Below, piece after piece: positions 32,563 through 40,780 of a stretch of DNA of 64,000 nt. Numbering within the stretch: the first letter of the stretch is position 1; the number at the start of each line of letters is the position of its first letter. The DNA comes from Nocardiopsis sp. YSL2. Lineage in GTDB: Bacteria > Actinomycetota > Actinomycetes > Streptosporangiales > Streptosporangiaceae. The position numbers were made by a program, and so were the translations under genes. The DNA lies in assembly GCF_030555055.1 (NCBI RefSeq), contig NZ_JAMOAO010000001.1, positions 4,836,001 through 4,900,000 on the forward strand. The letters are read 5' to 3'. A model generated the notes under the pieces. The model was not told the DNA's origin, did not search any database, and was given only the letters and a program-made list of their open reading frames with translations.

Positions 32563-33818
32563 ACACGACCCAGGACACGACCGACCGGCGCCGGACCCCC
32601 GACGTCGACGCCCGGCGCTGGCCCGACGTCGCCCGGATCCCGGCCCGCGGGCCGCGTACCCCCGTGGCGCGCGCCCTGGCCGGGCACGCCGCCGCGCGCG
32701 CCGGAGTCCGACTGCACACGGGCCCGGGAGAGCCCGCCGCCGCCGACCCGCCGGTGCTGTGCCTGCGCGACCCCGACGCCTTCCACCGGCGGCTGGCGGC
32801 CGGCGGGCTCATCGGCTTCGGTGAGTCCTACATGGCGGGGGAGTGGGACTCACCGGAGCTCGTCCGCCTCCTCACCGTCCTCGCGCAGGGGTACGAGGAG
32901 CTGGTACCGCGGCCCCTGCGTCCCCTGCGGCACGTGACACTGCCCCGCAGGCCCGCCCTGGAACGCAACACCCGCAGCGGCGCGCGCCGGCACATCAGCC
33001 ACCACTACGACCTGTCCAACGACCTCTTCGCGACCTTCCTCGACCCGACCATGACCTACTCCAGCGCGTTGTTCGAGGACGGTGAGGAGCGCGACCCCGC
33101 CACACTGGCCCGGGCCCAGCGGCGCAAGATCGACCGCCTGCTGGACGGCGCCGGCGTCACCGACGGCACCGAACTCCTGGAGATCGGCACCGGCTGGGGC
33201 GAACTCGCCGTGCGCGCCGCGCGCCGCGGCGCCCGGGTCACCACGGTCACGCTGTCGTCGGAACAGCGCGACCTGGCGCGCGAGCGCGTCGCGGCGGCCG
33301 GACTGGGGGACCGGGTCCAGGTGGAGCTGCGCGACTACCGCGACGTCGAGGGCAGCTACGACGCCGTGGTGAGCGTGGAGATGGTCGAGGCGGTCGGCGA
33401 GCGCTACTGGCCGGTCTACTTCGCCGGGCTCGACCGCCTGGTGCGCCCGGGCGGGCGGGTCGGTCTGCAGAGCATCACGATGGAGCACGGCCTGATGCGG
33501 GCGTCGCGCAACTCCTACACCTGGATGCACAAGTACATCTTCCCGGGCGGTCTCATCCCCTCGGTCACCGCCATCGAGCAGCAGTTGCGGGACCGGACCC
33601 GGCTGAGGGTGGTCGACCGGCTCGCCTTCGGCGCCGACTACGCCGACACCCTGCGGTTGTGGCGCGACTCCTTCGAGGGTGCCGCCGAGCGCGTCGCCGA
33701 ACTCGGCTTCGACGACACGTTCCGCCGCATGTGGTCGTTCTACCTCGCCTACTGCGAGGCCGGGTTCCGGGCGGGCATGATCGACGTGGAGCAGATGGTG
33801 CTGGAGCGCTCCCGGTGA
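32559..33818 (+). CDS. Cyclopropane-fatty-acyl-phospholipid synthase family methyltransferase
   Basis: The 419-residue protein has an N-terminal lipid-presentation region (GFGESYMAGEWDSPELVRLL) and a SAM-binding methyltransferase domain with LEIGTGWGELA (207-217), HYDLSNDLFATFLDPTMTYS (149-168 region), VEMVEAVGERYWPVYF and a conserved YCEAGFR tail. It adds a methylene or methyl from S-adenosylmethionine to an unsaturated acyl chain of membrane phospholipids. ATGA overlap with DUF1365 and GTGA overlap with DUF1295 show a compact operon. The product could be a cyclopropane or a branched methyl group. Confidence 0.9.
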   Translation: MNTTQDTTDRRRTPDVDARRWPDVARIPARGPRTPVARALAGHAAARAGVRLHTGPGEPAAADPPVLCLRDPDAFHRRLAAGGLIGFGESYMAGEWDSPELVRLLTVLAQGYEELVPRPLRPLRHVTLPRRPALERNTRSGARRHISHHYDLSNDLFATFLDPTMTYSSALFEDGEERDPATLARAQRRKIDRLLDGAGVTDGTELLEIGTGWGELAVRAARRGARVTTVTLSSEQRDLARERVAAAGLGDRVQVELRDYRDVEGSYDAVVSVEMVEAVGERYWPVYFAGLDRLVRPGGRVGLQSITMEHGLMRASRNSYTWMHKYIFPGGLIPSVTAIEQQLRDRTRLRVVDRLAFGADYADTLRLWRDSFEGAAERVAELGFDDTFRRMWSFYLAYCEAGFRAGMIDVEQMVLERSR

Positions 33819-34609
33819 CCGCCGTGGCCGGGCTCGTGTCCACGGGTGCCCTGAACGCCCTGGCCCTGGCCGCGCTCATGCTCGGCGCCTTCGCCGTGGG
33901 CCGCCGGGTGGGGCGGCACAGTGTCGTGGACGTGGCGTGGGGCATCGGGTTCGTGCTGGTGGCGGGGGTCAGCCTGCTGACGGCCACCGCCGACCGGGGA
34001 CGGGCCCTGCTGCTCTTCGTCCTCGTCGCGGTGTGGGGGGTGCGCCTGGCCGCGCACATCCACCGGCGCAGCCGCGGCGGCGGGGAGGACCCCCGCTACG
34101 ACCGCCTGCTGTCGCGTGCCCCGGGCAGCCGTGACGCCTACGCCCTGCGCATGGTCTACCTGCTCCAGGGCGCCCTGGTGTGGCTGATCTCCCTGCCGGT
34201 CCAGGTCTCGGCGCACGCCTCCGGCCCTCTGGGCGGAGTCGCCGCGGCCGGAGCGGCGCTCTGGCTGTTCGGCTTCCTCTTCGAGGCGGTCGGGGACGCC
34301 CAGCTGCGCCGGTTCAAGACCGACCCGGCCAACCGCGGGCGGATCATGGACCGCGGACTGTGGGCGTGGACGCGCCACCCCAACTACTTCGGCGACGCGT
34401 GCGTGTGGTGGGGGCTGTTCCTGGTCGCGTCCGGGTCGTGGTGGGTCCTGGTGACCCTGCCGGCCCCGCTGGTGATGACGTTCCTGCTCACCAGGGGGTC
34501 CGGGCAGCGCCTGCTCGACGAGCACATGGCGGGGCGGCCCGGCTGGGCCGAGTACGCCCGCCGGACCAGTGCGTTCGTGCCCCTGCCGCCCCGGCGGCGC
34601 ACACGGTGA
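33815..34609 (+). CDS. DUF1295 membrane protein (steroid 5-alpha-reductase-like fold)
   Basis: The 264-residue protein has about six transmembrane helices. The signature GLWAWTRHPNYFGDACVWWG and the C-terminal GWAEYARRTSAFVPLPP end belong to DUF1295, a relative of steroid 5-alpha reductases and isoprenylcysteine methyltransferases. The GTG start overlaps the cyclopropane synthase by four bases. It is the last gene of the lipid operon and may reduce or desaturate the modified chain. Function is inferred from fold and position. Confidence 0.87.
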   Translation: MTAVAGLVSTGALNALALAALMLGAFAVGRRVGRHSVVDVAWGIGFVLVAGVSLLTATADRGRALLLFVLVAVWGVRLAAHIHRRSRGGGEDPRYDRLLSRAPGSRDAYALRMVYLLQGALVWLISLPVQVSAHASGPLGGVAAAGAALWLFGFLFEAVGDAQLRRFKTDPANRGRIMDRGLWAWTRHPNYFGDACVWWGLFLVASGSWWVLVTLPAPLVMTFLLTRGSGQRLLDEHMAGRPGWAEYARRTSAFVPLPPRRRTR

Positions 34610-34630
34610 GCCGGTGCGCCGCCGGCCGCT

Positions 34631-35416
34631 CTACACCGTGGGCAGGTGGCCGCCGTCGACGCGCACGGCGGTGCCCGTGACATAGGCGGCCTGGCGGCTC
34701 GCCAGGAAGGCGGCGACCGCGCCGTACTCCTCGGGGCGGCCGTAGCGCCCGGCGGGGATGGTGGCGCGGGCGTCCTCCTCCACCTCGGCGACCGTGCGGC
34801 CCTCGCGTTCGGCGCGGGCGCGGTCCAGGGCGTCGGTGCGCGGTGTGGCGACGCGGCCGGGCACGAGGACGTTGGCGGTCACGCCGTCGGCGGCCACCTC
34901 CCGGGCCAGCGTCTTGGACCAGGAGTGCAGTGACGCCCGCAGGGTGTTGGAGATGCCCAGGTTCGGAATCGGCGCGATCGCCCCGGAGGAGGTGCTGGTG
35001 ATGATCCGGCCCCACCCGCGCTCGCGCATGCCCGGCACCACGGCGTCGGTGAGAGCGATGACCGGCAGGACCATGGACGCGTACTGGTCCTGCCACAGTC
35101 CGATGTCCTGGCCCAGAGCGGGCGTGGGCGGCGGGCCCCCGGTGTTGTTCACGAGGATGTCGACCGGGCCCAGGTCCCGGGCGACGCGTCCGGCCACCTC
35201 CGCGGCCCGGCCGTGGTCGGCCAGGTCCCAGGTCAGCGCGAGCGCGGACACCCCGTGCTCGGTGCAGGCCGCCACGGTCGCGGCGAGGCGCTCCTCGTCG
35301 CGGCCGGTGACGGCCACGTTCACGCCCTCGGCCGCCAGCGCCACGGCCATCGCCCGCCCCAGGCCGGAACCGGCCGCGGTGACCAGTGCGACCCTGCCTG
35401 CGATCCCCAGGTCCAT
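34631..35416 (-). CDS. Atypical SDR protein lacking the catalytic Tyr/Lys
   Basis: The 261-residue SDR has cofactor motif TAAGSGLG, then NNTGGPPP, and C-terminal VTGTAVRVDGG. At the active site, where YxxxK should stand 13 residues after the serine, it has ISNTLRAS: Tyr is replaced by Ser and Lys by Arg. Relatives with the NNTGGP and SN..R pattern form a known SDR subgroup, so this is not random decay. It may have a different chemistry or be a binding protein. It is convergent with the lipid operon. Confidence 0.82.
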   Translation of the reverse strand: MDLGIAGRVALVTAAGSGLGRAMAVALAAEGVNVAVTGRDEERLAATVAACTEHGVSALALTWDLADHGRAAEVAGRVARDLGPVDILVNNTGGPPPTPALGQDIGLWQDQYASMVLPVIALTDAVVPGMRERGWGRIITSTSSGAIAPIPNLGISNTLRASLHSWSKTLAREVAADGVTANVLVPGRVATPRTDALDRARAEREGRTVAEVEEDARATIPAGRYGRPEEYGAVAAFLASRQAAYVTGTAVRVDGGHLPTV

Positions 35417-35487
35417 GTGAGTCCTCCTGCTCGTCGTGTTGTGCGCATCCTGGCAGGCGGGCGGGGCGCGCGCGGGGCCGGGGCGGG

Positions 35488-36384
35488 TCAGGCCGGCGGG
35501 TCGACCGGCGGATTGGCCGTGGAGTACTCGGGCGGTTCCGGTGCGAGCAGCCCGCCGCCCGCGGTGGCGACGACGCCGTCCACGGTGAACTCCACCGAGC
35601 GCTCCCGGGTGGGGGAGCCCTCATCCCACAGGACGCGGGCACGGCCGGTCAGCCGCAGCGTGTCACCCGTCTCCCAGTCCGGGACGAGCAGGCCCGCGCG
35701 GGGCTCGACCCACAGGTTGCCCAGGGTGTTGAACATGGCGTTGCCGACGTAGTCCGGCCAGCTGAGCAGGGTGGGCGAGTGCACGCGCAGGAAGCCGGGG
35801 CCGCCGCCGCGGTGGTTGGCGTCCGCGTGCCCGGTGTCGGAGCGGGTGGCGACGAAGAAGGTGTCGGCGCGCCGGACGAGGGCCTGCTGGCCGGGGGTGA
35901 GGGCGTCCCCGTGGACGGGCTCGGGGCCGGTGGGCGCCGTGGGGACCGGGGTGCGCTTCTGGATGTACTTGGGACAGTTGGCGTAGACGTCCTCTGTCGC
36001 CACGCGCAGGCCCGGGCCGTGCGGCCGGACGGTCCCGTTGACGCGCATGCGACGGCGGCGGGCCGGGTCCAGGGCCAGGGCTCCGACGGGGGCGGGGCCC
36101 TGGCGCAGCCGCTCGGCGAGCGGGTCGCCGCGGTGCGGGAGCGCGGCGACGTCGAGCGTGTTCTCGTCGGGGACCCGGAGGAAGCCGGGCGGGCCGGTCA
36201 GCAGGGAGCACCAGGTGCGCCCGTCGGTGTCGGCCGCTCCGACCACCAGGAAGGTGCGGGCGGCGAGGAAGTCGGCGGCCACGTCGGGCACCGACGCGCG
36301 GATCGCCCGGGCGGTGTGGCCCGCCTGCCGCGACAGCGCGGCCCGTTCCTGGACGGCGAGTTCACCGCGGTGGTAGGAGCCCAC
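35488..36384 (-). CDS. Pyridoxamine-5'-phosphate-oxidase-like flavin-binding protein
   Basis: The 298-residue protein has two split-barrel FMN-binding-like segments: the first around FLVVGAADTDGRTWCSLLTG, the second around TFFVATRSDTGHADANHRGG and FLRVHSPTLLSWPDYVGNAMFNTLG, given here in pieces (PTLLSWPDYVGNAMF, NTLGNL). The middle ANCPKYIQ motif is typical of this two-domain PPOX-like group. It follows the VOC gene by 26 bp on the same strand. Cofactor may be FMN or F420. The reaction is unknown. Confidence 0.8.
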   Translation of the reverse strand: MGSYHRGELAVQERAALSRQAGHTARAIRASVPDVAADFLAARTFLVVGAADTDGRTWCSLLTGPPGFLRVPDENTLDVAALPHRGDPLAERLRQGPAPVGALALDPARRRRMRVNGTVRPHGPGLRVATEDVYANCPKYIQKRTPVPTAPTGPEPVHGDALTPGQQALVRRADTFFVATRSDTGHADANHRGGGPGFLRVHSPTLLSWPDYVGNAMFNTLGNLWVEPRAGLLVPDWETGDTLRLTGRARVLWDEGSPTRERSVEFTVDGVVATAGGGLLAPEPPEYSTANPPVDPPA

Positions 36385-36410
36385 GGCTCCCCCTTTCTGG
36401 ATCGGTCGTC

Positions 36411-36863
36411 TTAGAAGAAACCGCAGGTGGGAGCTTCGTTGATGGGTGTTTGCGCGTCCTCGGCGCCGGTGGGGGCGTAGATCTCCAGGCGGATGCCGTC
36501 CGGGTCGTGGAAGAAGATCCCGCCGGAGGCGGCTCCCTCACGGTGCGGGACGACGCCGTCGTAGGCGAATTCCACGGCGGCGGCGCGGAGCTCGGTCTCG
36601 GCCCGGCGGACCTCCTCGATGGTGTCGACCTGGAAGGAGAGGTGGTGCAGGCCGGCGCTGTCGGTGCGGAAGGCGTGCGCGCTCTGCTTCCAGAGGGTGA
36701 GGACGAGTCGGCCGTCACGGCCCAGGAAGGCGAACTCGCGCCCCTCCTCCTTGCCCTCGCCCATGACCTCGAAGCCCAGGACCCGGCCGTAGAAGTCGCG
36801 GGAGCGGTCGAGGTCGGTGACGTTGAGTCCCACGTGCCCGGTGGTGGCGGTGGACGCGGCCAT
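36411..36863 (-). CDS. VOC family (glyoxalase/fosfomycin-resistance fold) protein
   Basis: The 150-residue VOC domain has HVGLNVTDLDRSRDFYGRVL, the metal-ligand region LHHLSFQVD and FFHDPDGIRLEIYAPTG. A tail containing Cys148 extends past the usual end. It diverges from a CGNR zinc-finger gene across a 159-bp region with a strong inverted repeat, and precedes the PPOX-like gene. A small-molecule detoxification role is plausible but unproven. Confidence 0.85.
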   Translation of the reverse strand: MAASTATTGHVGLNVTDLDRSRDFYGRVLGFEVMGEGKEEGREFAFLGRDGRLVLTLWKQSAHAFRTDSAGLHHLSFQVDTIEEVRRAETELRAAAVEFAYDGVVPHREGAASGGIFFHDPDGIRLEIYAPTGAEDAQTPINEAPTCGFF

Positions 36864-36902
36864 GGTGTGCCTCTTCTCCCTCAGGGTCCAGCCCGATCGC
36901 TG

Positions 36903-36972
36903 TAACCGTTGAGATGGACTTTAAGGGTTAGTTGTTCGGCATGTCAACCGCTCAAATGGTGTTCAACGGTTA
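36903..36972. promoter_or_regulatory. Divergent operator region with 10-bp inverted repeats
   Basis: TAACCGTTGA (36903-36912) and TCAACGGTTA (36963-36972) are perfect reverse complements 50 bp apart. A related TCAACCGCTCA lies at 36944-36954. The AT-rich stretch between the VOC and CGNR genes stands out from its surroundings. The pair suggests cooperative binding by the CGNR protein. Confidence 0.6.
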
Positions 36973-37022
36973 TCCAGGTAGGTTGGTACGATCCAGTCGG
37001 CCGCTGAGCAGGGGGAGGGCGC

Positions 37023-37589
37023 ATGGTGGAACGCAGGGTCCGGCCACTGGTCGGCGAGCCCGTGGCCATGGATCTGCTCAACACCCGTTGGGCCGGGGGA
37101 GGGGTGGAGCACGATCTGCTCGACTCGCTCGACGGCCTGCGCCAATGGCTGGCGGAGACGGGCCTGGACGCCCGCTTCGCGGCCGACCGCGCCACGCTCG
37201 ACCGCCTCCTGCGCGTGCGCGGCGCACTGCGGCGCCTGAGGGAGCACCCGGGGGAGGCCGGTGCCCGCGCCGACCTCAACGACGCCTTAGCCCACGGGTG
37301 CGTGCGGCGCAGGCTCCAGGAGGACGCCGAGGGCGGTCCCGGGACCCCCGCCTTCGACGTCGAGTTCGACGACCCCTCCTGGGGGCCGGCGTGGACGGCC
37401 GCCGCCGGCTACCTCGACCTGCTCCGCTCCCCGGACCGCATCCGCGGGTGCGCCAACCCCGCCTGCATCCTGGTCTTCTTCGACACCTCCAAGAACGGCA
37501 CCCGGCGCTGGTGCTCCATGGCCGGGTGCGGCAACCGCGCGAAGGCCGCCCGGCACCAGGCCCGCGGACGGGCGGGCCGGACGGCCTGA
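37023..37589 (+). CDS. CGNR zinc-finger (ABATE domain) transcriptional regulator
   Basis: The 188-residue protein has an N-terminal ABATE stress-sensing-like region (GEPVAMDLLNTRW, LRQWL) and a C-terminal CGNR zinc finger: CANPACILVFFDTSKNGTRR, CSMAGCGNRAKAARHQ. The finger is expected to bind DNA. ATG 37023 follows GGGGGAGGGCGC. It lies divergent to a VOC/PPOX pair with matching inverted repeats between them, so it probably controls that pair and itself. Confidence 0.88.
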   Translation: MVERRVRPLVGEPVAMDLLNTRWAGGGVEHDLLDSLDGLRQWLAETGLDARFAADRATLDRLLRVRGALRRLREHPGEAGARADLNDALAHGCVRRRLQEDAEGGPGTPAFDVEFDDPSWGPAWTAAAGYLDLLRSPDRIRGCANPACILVFFDTSKNGTRRWCSMAGCGNRAKAARHQARGRAGRTA

Positions 37590-37664
37590 GGTTCTGGGTC
37601 CTCGGCGGACCGGGGCCCCGCCGGCGCCGTGGCGGGACGGGCCGGGGCGCTCAGACGGCCCGCG

Positions 37665-38711
37665 TCAGGAGTCGTTCGGAACCACCACCGCGCGTCCGGA
37701 CAGATCACCCGCCTCCAGCCTGCGGTAGGCCTCCAGGGCGTCGTCCATGCCGAAGCGCTCGATCTCGGGTGTGATCTGCCCGGCGCGGAACATGTCGACG
37801 ACCTCCCACAGGTCCTCGACGGTTCCCCAGTACGTGCTGGTGACGTAGGACTCGTAGGGACTGGTGAAGAACGACCACTCGTGCGTGCCGCCCGCGATGC
37901 CCACGACCGTCAGCCGGGAGCCCTGCGCCATCGTCGCGGCGGCCGTGGAGACCGTGGGCGTGACCCCCACGAAGTCGAAGGCGGCGTCGATGCCCCGACC
38001 GCCGGTGAGCTCGCGGATCTCCTCGGCCTGGTTCTCCCCGGGAGCCACCGTGAGGGCTCCGTGGCGCTCCGCGCGCGCCCGCGCCTCCGGCTTGGTGTCC
38101 GTGGCGATGACGGTCGCGCCGGTCAGGGCGGTGAGGATCTGCACGGCGATCTGGCCGAGTCCGCCCAGGCCGACGACCAGGGCGTGGCGCCCGCCGCCGG
38201 CCAGGTGGGGCAGCGCCTGCTTGATCGCGTGGTACGGGGTGAGCCCCGCGTCGGCCAGCGGGGCGGCCAGCGCCGGGTCGGCGTCGCCCAGCGGAACGAG
38301 GTGGTGGGCGGGGGCGACCATGTAGTCGGCCATCCCGCCGTTGCGGCCCAGCCCCACGGCGAGGTAGGGCATCGTGGCGACGTTCTCGCAGTAGGTGTCC
38401 TGCCCCCGCGCGCACGCGCGGCAGTGCCCGCAGCCGACCGGCCCGTAGACGAGGTAGGCGCCGCCGACGTCGACGTGCGTGACCCCCTGGCCGAGCTCCT
38501 CGACCCACCCGGCGTTCTCGTGCCCCAGGACGAAGGGCGGCTTCTGGGCGCCGGGCTGGCCCTCCTCGAAGTGCCGGTAGACGCTGACGTCGGAGTGGCA
38601 GGCGCCGGCGCCCGCGACACGGATCAGCGCCTCGCCGGGACCTGGACGCGGCCTGGGCACCTCGGTGAGAGACGGGAAGGTCCCGTAGTCGTCGAAGACC
38701 ACAGCGCGCAT
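37665..38711 (-). CDS. Zinc-dependent alcohol dehydrogenase (MDR family)
   Basis: The 348-residue medium-chain dehydrogenase has catalytic zinc residues in AGACHSDVSVY and GHENAGWVEE, four structural cysteines in CGHCRACARGQDTYC and the Rossmann motif VVGLGGLGQIA. It resembles actinobacterial NAD(P)-dependent alcohol dehydrogenases acting on aliphatic or aromatic alcohols. It is a single gene, preceded by an AT-richer 170-bp region. No neighbour fixes the substrate. Confidence 0.88.
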   Translation of the reverse strand: MRAVVFDDYGTFPSLTEVPRPRPGPGEALIRVAGAGACHSDVSVYRHFEEGQPGAQKPPFVLGHENAGWVEELGQGVTHVDVGGAYLVYGPVGCGHCRACARGQDTYCENVATMPYLAVGLGRNGGMADYMVAPAHHLVPLGDADPALAAPLADAGLTPYHAIKQALPHLAGGGRHALVVGLGGLGQIAVQILTALTGATVIATDTKPEARARAERHGALTVAPGENQAEEIRELTGGRGIDAAFDFVGVTPTVSTAAATMAQGSRLTVVGIAGGTHEWSFFTSPYESYVTSTYWGTVEDLWEVVDMFRAGQITPEIERFGMDDALEAYRRLEAGDLSGRAVVVPNDS

Positions 38712-38884
38712 GAGTCGTCCCCCTGTGTCATCCGTCGGTCGCTCGACGCTATCAACGCCGATCGGGGCCGTCCGTCAACACGGAGTCCGCAGTCGGTTCT
38801 TTTGTGCTTGACCCGCGATGAGTCGTGCGGCCCGGGCGAGTCAGACAGGACGAGACCCATCGCCGACCCGCCAGGGAGGACACC

Positions 38885-39277
38885 GTGCACCGCCGGCCCA
38901 GCCTCGACAGCATGCTGCTCGCCACCCACGACCCCGACCGCCTGCACGCCTGGTACGCCGAGGTCCTGGACCCACAGGAGGACGACGACGTGGACGGCTA
39001 CCGGGTGCTGCGCTTCGGGCACTTCCACCTGCTCATCGACCGCCGCCCCGACGTCGCCGCCAAGGCCGTCGAGCCAGCCAGGTCCATCGTCAACTTCGAC
39101 GTCGGCGACGCCCGGGCCGTAGTCCAGCGCATGGACGCCGCGGGCACCACCTGGGTCGCACCCCTGGAGGACCGGCACGGCAGCCTCTTCGCCACCGCCG
39201 AGGACCCCGACGGCAACCATGTCCAGATCATCCAGCTCAGCGATGAGCACCGCGCCGCCATGGAGGGCGGCGCCTGA
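38885..39277 (+). CDS. VOC family protein
   Basis: The 130-residue VOC domain has SMLLATHDPDRLHAWYAEVL, FGHFHLLIDRRPDVA and LFATAEDPDGNHVQIIQLS. The start is GTG 38885 after GGGAGGACACC. A second VOC gene follows after 16 bp, then an ECF sigma factor, so the three look co-transcribed. Substrate unknown. Confidence 0.82.
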   Translation: MHRRPSLDSMLLATHDPDRLHAWYAEVLDPQEDDDVDGYRVLRFGHFHLLIDRRPDVAAKAVEPARSIVNFDVGDARAVVQRMDAAGTTWVAPLEDRHGSLFATAEDPDGNHVQIIQLSDEHRAAMEGGA

Positions 39278-39293
39278 CACCGAGGAGGCCGCC

Positions 39294-39683
39294 ATGGTCA
39301 CCGCCACGCACGTGTTCGGGTCCTTCGCCGTCCCGGACACCGGCACCGCGCGCGAGTTCTACGCCGGCACGCTCGGCCTCGAGGTCGGGCCGGTCGCCGG
39401 AATGGAGGAGGAGGGCCTGATCGAGATCGACCTCGGTGAGGGCCGGACCATCCTCGTCTACCCGAAGCCGGACCACGCCCCGGCCGTGTTCACCGTCCTC
39501 AACCTCGTCGTGGACGACGTCGGGGCCGCCGTCGACGAGCTCGCCGCCGCGGGCGTGCAGAAGCTGCGCTACGAGGGCTTCGAGCAGGACGCCAGGGGCA
39601 TCGCCCGCGGCGACGGCGGACCCGCCGTCGCCTGGTTCGCCGACCCGTTCGGCAACCTGTGTTCTGTCCTACAGGAGGCGTAG
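39294..39683 (+). CDS. VOC family protein
   Basis: The 129-residue VOC domain has VFGSFAVPDTGTAREFYAGT, LGEGRTILVYPKPDH and VAWFADPFGNLCSVLQ. ATG 39294 follows GAGGAGGCCGCC. Its stop (39681-39683) is one base before the sigma-factor GTG, and the AGGAGG used by that gene lies inside this reading frame, so expression is coupled. It may make or bind the compound to which the sigma factor responds; this is speculation. Confidence 0.85.
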   Translation: MVTATHVFGSFAVPDTGTAREFYAGTLGLEVGPVAGMEEEGLIEIDLGEGRTILVYPKPDHAPAVFTVLNLVVDDVGAAVDELAAAGVQKLRYEGFEQDARGIARGDGGPAVAWFADPFGNLCSVLQEA

Positions 39684-39684
39684 C

Positions 39685-40716
39685 GTGACGGTCATGGTGG
39701 ACCACCCCGCGGACCAGGACTTCGCCCAGCTCGCCGACCCCTACCGGCGGGAGCTGTACGCGCACTGCTACCGCATGCTCGGTTCCGTGCACGACGCCGA
39801 GGACCTGGTGCAGGAGACCTATCTGCGCGCCTGGAAGGCCTACGACCGGTTCGAGGGCCGGTCCAGCCTGCGCACCTGGCTGCACCGCATCGCCACCACG
39901 GCCTGCCTCACCGCCCTCGAGCAGCGCGGGCGGCGCCCGCTGCCCACCGGGCTCGGCGGTCCCGCCGAGCCCGAGGGGCGGCTCGGCGAGCGCCCCGAGC
40001 TGCCCTGGCTGGAACCGGTACCCGACGCCCTGGTCGGCGCGGGGGACGGGGACCCGGGGACGGTGGTCGCCGCCCGCGAGAGCGTGCGCCTGGCACTGGT
40101 GGCGGCCCTGCAGTACCTCCAGCCGCGCCAGCGGGCCGTGCTCGTCCTGCGGGACGTGCTGCGGTTCAGCGCCGCCGAGGTCGCCGAGATCCTCGACACC
40201 TCCGTCCCGGCGGTCAACAGCCTGCTCCAGCGCGCCCGCGCGCAGCTGGCCAGGTCCGCCCCGACCGAGGACCGGGTCGAGGTGCCCGGGGCCGAGCAGA
40301 GGCGGGTCCTGGAGCGCTACGTCACGGCGTTCGAGAACTACGACGTCAGCGGGATCACTGCGATGTTCACCGCCGACGCGGTCTGGGAGATGCCGCCCTT
40401 CACCGCCTGGGTGCGCGGCGCCGAGCACATCGGCCGCCTCATCCTGTCGAGCTGCCCGGCCCAGGGCCCCGGAGACATGCGGATGCTCCCGGCCGGGGCC
40501 AACGGCCAGCCGGCCTTCGGGCTCTACATGCGCGGCGCGGACGGCGTCCACCGCGCCTTCCACCTCCAGGTCCTGGACCTGACCGGGGGCGGTGTCGCCC
40601 ACGCGGTCGCGTTCTTCGACGTGTCCCTCTTCCCGCGCTTCGGCCTGCCCGCCGTCCTGGGGGACCGCTCACAGGACGCCGCGCCGGGCAGCCGCGGTGC
40701 GGGGCCGGCGGGATAG
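39685..40716 (+). CDS. ECF-type sigma factor with a SnoaL-like C-terminal domain
   Basis: The 343-residue protein has sigma region 2 (PYRRELYAHCYRMLGSVHDA, EDLVQETYLRAWKAYDRF) and region 4 (LQYLQPRQRAVLVLRDVL, SAAEVAEILDTSVPAVNSLL). A 130-residue SnoaL/NTF2-like domain follows (LERYVTAFENYDVSGITAM, WEMPPFTAWVRG). Such extended ECF factors are regulated through the C-terminal domain instead of a membrane anti-sigma factor. GTG 39685 lies six bases after AGGAGG; ATG 39694 is the alternative. No anti-sigma gene is adjacent, as expected for this group. Confidence 0.88.
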   Translation: MTVMVDHPADQDFAQLADPYRRELYAHCYRMLGSVHDAEDLVQETYLRAWKAYDRFEGRSSLRTWLHRIATTACLTALEQRGRRPLPTGLGGPAEPEGRLGERPELPWLEPVPDALVGAGDGDPGTVVAARESVRLALVAALQYLQPRQRAVLVLRDVLRFSAAEVAEILDTSVPAVNSLLQRARAQLARSAPTEDRVEVPGAEQRRVLERYVTAFENYDVSGITAMFTADAVWEMPPFTAWVRGAEHIGRLILSSCPAQGPGDMRMLPAGANGQPAFGLYMRGADGVHRAFHLQVLDLTGGGVAHAVAFFDVSLFPRFGLPAVLGDRSQDAAPGSRGAGPAG

Positions 40717-40780
40717 GCTGAGCGGCGTCCGCGCCCGTGCCCGTGCGGCGCGGGAGCCCGCGAGCCGCGAAAGCGAGAGC

